In this document: in pieces, positions 5,015 through 6,271 of the stretch
Layout of the letters: every line of letters starts with the position of its first letter
Numbering within the stretch: position 1 is the stretch's first letter
From: Candidatus Pacearchaeota archaeon
Lineage (GTDB): Archaea; Nanobdellota; Nanobdellia; Pacearchaeales; GW2011-AR1
Assembly (NCBI GenBank): GCA_026395775.1
Contig: JAPLYA010000025.1
Location: forward strand, 1 to 6,271
Direction of reading: 5' to 3'
DNA length: 6,271 nucleotides
Made by a program: the position numbers and the translations under genes
The notes under the pieces: model-generated
The model's input: the letters and a program-made list of their open reading frames with translations, nothing else
What the model was told of the DNA's origin: nothing
The model's database searches: none

Positions 5015-5044
5015 TTATCTTTTCTTCTTTTTTTTCTTTGCCAT
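5015..5044 (-). CDS. Possible 9-codon lysine-rich mini-ORF
   Basis: The frame reads M-A-K-K-K-K-K-K-R-stop. GAGGT (5052-5056) lies 7 nt upstream of the ATG, and TATAAAT (5091-5097, minus) is about 50 bp upstream, so a leader of about 24 nt would carry the SD. T-rich sequence follows the stop. The combination of TATA, SD and ATG is better than expected for noise, but the peptide is very short and the region is low complexity. It might be a basic micropeptide, a leader peptide, or a longer gene broken by an indel in the A-run. The -1 frame continues for about 15 mostly hydrophobic residues. Confidence 0.2.
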   Translation of the reverse strand: MAKKKKKKR

Positions 5045-5262
5045 TTTCTTTACCTCTTTTTTGTTTTTGAATTTACTAAATTTAATTATAATTTATAGGA
5101 ATTTTTTCTTTAAATACCTTTCTATTTATCGACAGATTGGAAGATTTATAATTTTTAATTAATATTTACCGTCGATATAATTTATAAAATTGAACAAAGA
5201 AATATAACATTTCCAAGTATTCTATAGTTAACTTTTATTTTTTTGATGATTTTAATAAGAAA

Positions 5263-5333
5263 TGGACCCATCGCGAATCGAACGCGAGTCTCATCGTTGC
5301 GAACGATGCGTATTACCACTATACTATAAGCCC
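5263..5333 (-). tRNA. tRNA-Ala (anticodon CGC)
   Basis: On the minus strand the acceptor stem is GGGCTTA/TGGGTCC with A73. It contains three G-U pairs: the alanine identity pair G3-U70, plus U5-G68 and U6-G67. The D arm is GTAT-AGTGGTA-ATAC and the anticodon arm is CATCG-TTCGCAA-CGATG (anticodon CGC, reading GCG). The variable loop has 4 nt and the T arm is TCGCG-TTCGATT-CGCGA. No CCA is encoded and there is no intron. Identity is supported independently by the anticodon and by G3-U70. Confidence 0.95.
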
Positions 5334-5355
5334 AAATTCTATAAACTAAGAATTG

Positions 5356-5362
5356 TTTTAAA
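5356..5362 (-). promoter_or_regulatory. Probable TATA box of the tRNA-Ala gene
   Basis: The minus strand reads TTTAAAA at -29 to -23 from the tRNA 5' end. It abuts a 7-bp inverted repeat AATCTTT-GTAT-AAAGATT (5361-5378) that itself contains a second TATA-like core. Confidence 0.45.
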
Positions 5363-5487
5363 TCTTTGTATAAAGATTCTAGAGGTAATTGAAATATTTT
5401 GTTAAATGATAACCTATTTTAGTATACTTGAGAACAAAGCGAGCAATTGTTTTAACCAAAAACTGTTTTTCCCGCGATTTAAGTTTT

Positions 5488-6271
5488 TTACAAACTTGCA
5501 AACCAAAGAACAATTAGTAATGCAAAAGCCGTAAGTAAAATTGCAGTTGAAATTTTAAATGCCCTTTTTGCAATTTTCTCTGATTTTGTTAGCCCTAAAA
5601 CAGTCAGATAGAAGAATCTTCCCCCATCGAATATCCCTAGAGGGAGCATATTTCCTAGGGCAACACTTAGATTAATTAAAACCATCCACCACAGCAGATT
5701 GTAGATAAAAATAACAAAATCCCCATTGATTTTGGGTTTATAGTAAGTATCTGGGCTTTTAAAAAAAGTTATTTTCCCCCTTAATTTTCCCATAAATGTA
5801 GAGGAAGAATATGCGCTTGGCAAGGCTATCCCGATATAAGCCTGGCTTGAATTCCCTGGCTTTTCTTCAAGTTTTATATTATACCTCTGTAAAGATCCAT
5901 TTGCAAGCAAAGTTTTTACAAAAACAATATCCTCGGGCTTCTTTGTTTCCAAGATTCTCTTCAAATCAGCACTTTCTTTAATTTCCTGGTTGTCAATCTG
6001 AACTATAGTTCCCCGCAAACCAACTTTTAATGCAGGAGAATCAAAGTAAGCTAGAATCAATCCACTAGAGTTCTTCTGGCTTGTTGGAATGTAAAATGTT
6101 TGATTATTCACTTGAACTTCTGTCAAATTCATTCCATCTGCAAATAAATTTTTCCCCAAAGAACTTATTTGACTCGAGTTTATTGCGCCGTAGGAATATG
6201 TGCTGAAAATTACTCCAGCCTTAGCAAAAACTAAACTAAAAAATACAACCATAATTATAAAAAATAAAATA
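5488..6271 (-). CDS. Site-2-type membrane metalloprotease (M50), PDZ domain and C-terminus; N-terminus beyond the window
   Basis: Intramembrane zinc proteases of this family cleave membrane-spanning substrates. The visible part begins in a hydrophobic segment (about the first 20 residues). An extracytoplasmic PDZ-like domain follows (about 62-132 from the Met at 6252: SGLILAYFDSPALKVGLRG, then IVQIDNQEIKESADLKRIL). A membrane segment covers about 178-200, and N-M-L-P-L-G-I-F-D-G-G (201-211) supplies the third zinc ligand Asp209. A last helix covers 233-253. The HExxH motif is missing because it precedes this part in the family. The ATG at 6252 lies inside a membrane helix, and the frame stays open to the edge with six more hydrophobic codons (I-L-F-F-I-I), so I treat the gene as 5'-partial. 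A 6-bp AT-rich inverted repeat (5481-5497) spans the stop. Confidence 0.88.
   Translation of the reverse strand, partial: ILFFIIMVVFFSLVFAKAGVIFSTYSYGAINSSQISSLGKNLFADGMNLTEVQVNNQTFYIPTSQKNSSGLILAYFDSPALKVGLRGTIVQIDNQEIKESADLKRILETKKPEDIVFVKTLLANGSLQRYNIKLEEKPGNSSQAYIGIALPSAYSSSTFMGKLRGKITFFKSPDTYYKPKINGDFVIFIYNLLWWMVLINLSVALGNMLPLGIFDGGRFFYLTVLGLTKSEKIAKRAFKISTAILLTAFALLIVLWFASL

Larger units (their letters stand above)
4937..5262. other. AT-rich 326-bp intergenic region
   Basis: This stretch holds the taw1 promoter, a possible mini-ORF (5015-5044, minus) with SD and TATA, and a 7-bp inverted repeat TATCGAC (5127-5133) with GTCGATA (5171-5177). It also contains several TATA-like tracts on both strands. 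I see no convincing protein gene. The 63-codon plus-strand frame at 4971-5162 is a low-complexity Lys/Phe/Ile/Leu translation starting at TTG. Confidence 0.5.

Noticed and set aside
4971..5162. Plus-strand 63-codon frame starting at TTG
   Set aside because: Low-complexity Lys/Phe/Ile/Leu translation of AT-rich DNA, with no SD and no well-placed TATA box.
5127..5177. C/D box or hairpin RNA between the 7-bp inverted repeats TATCGAC and GTCGATA
   Set aside because: No C (RUGAUGA) or D (CUGA) boxes in place on either strand, and the 37-nt interior is almost pure A/T.
5351..5455. 11-bp direct repeat AATTGTTTTAA (5351-5361 and 5445-5455)
   Set aside because: AT-rich and only two copies; plausible by chance, with no sign of a mobile element or CRISPR.
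5406..5526. Plus-strand frame of about 40 codons running into the protease gene
   Set aside because: Overlaps the protease 3' end in antisense and has no promoter or SD signal.

Overview
The window looks like chromosomal DNA from an archaeon with a small AT-rich genome, most likely of the DPANN group (Woesearchaeota/Pacearchaeota-like; this placement is inference from protein style, not a database match). The archaeal assignment itself is firm: archaeal-type ribosomal proteins L1, L10/P0 and L12/P1, a Taw1 (TYW1) wyosine enzyme, two tRNAs without an encoded CCA, TATA boxes about 26 bp upstream of start codons (leaderless transcripts), and Shine-Dalgarno sites mainly inside one operon.

Layout, left to right. 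A small plus-strand gene (48-323) converges on, and overlaps by 8 nt, a small minus-strand gene of unknown function (316-591). A minus-strand tRNA-Ser(UGA) lies at 665-745. The minus-strand operon rpl1-rpl10-rpl12 (2672 down to 969) has 1-2 nt gaps and ends in a perfect 10-bp inverted repeat that includes the rpl12 stop codon. Upstream is a 222-bp divergent intergenic region rich in palindromes, with a possible structured RNA. On the plus strand follow a coiled-coil/single-membrane-helix microprotein (2895-3113), a CARF-like Rossmann protein (3116-3466), and an orphan 132-residue protein (3525-3923). The orphan shares its stop tetranucleotide TTAA with the convergent taw1 gene (3920-4936, minus). 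A 326-bp AT-rich gap contains a possible 9-codon lysine-rich mini-ORF with its own TATA box and SD. Then come tRNA-Ala(CGC) (5263-5333, minus) and the C-terminal part of a PDZ-containing site-2 protease of the M50 type, whose N-terminus runs off the right edge (5488-6271, minus).

Most of the content is information processing: tRNAs, tRNA-Phe position-37 modification, and the ribosomal L1 stalk and P-stalk. The membrane protease is separate. The least explained part is the divergent region 2673-2894 together with the two-gene cassette it may drive (membrane coiled-coil protein plus CARF-like protein). I saw no CRISPR array, transposon or phage gene. I could not run searches or folding programs, so structural RNA and fold-level statements are from reading only.
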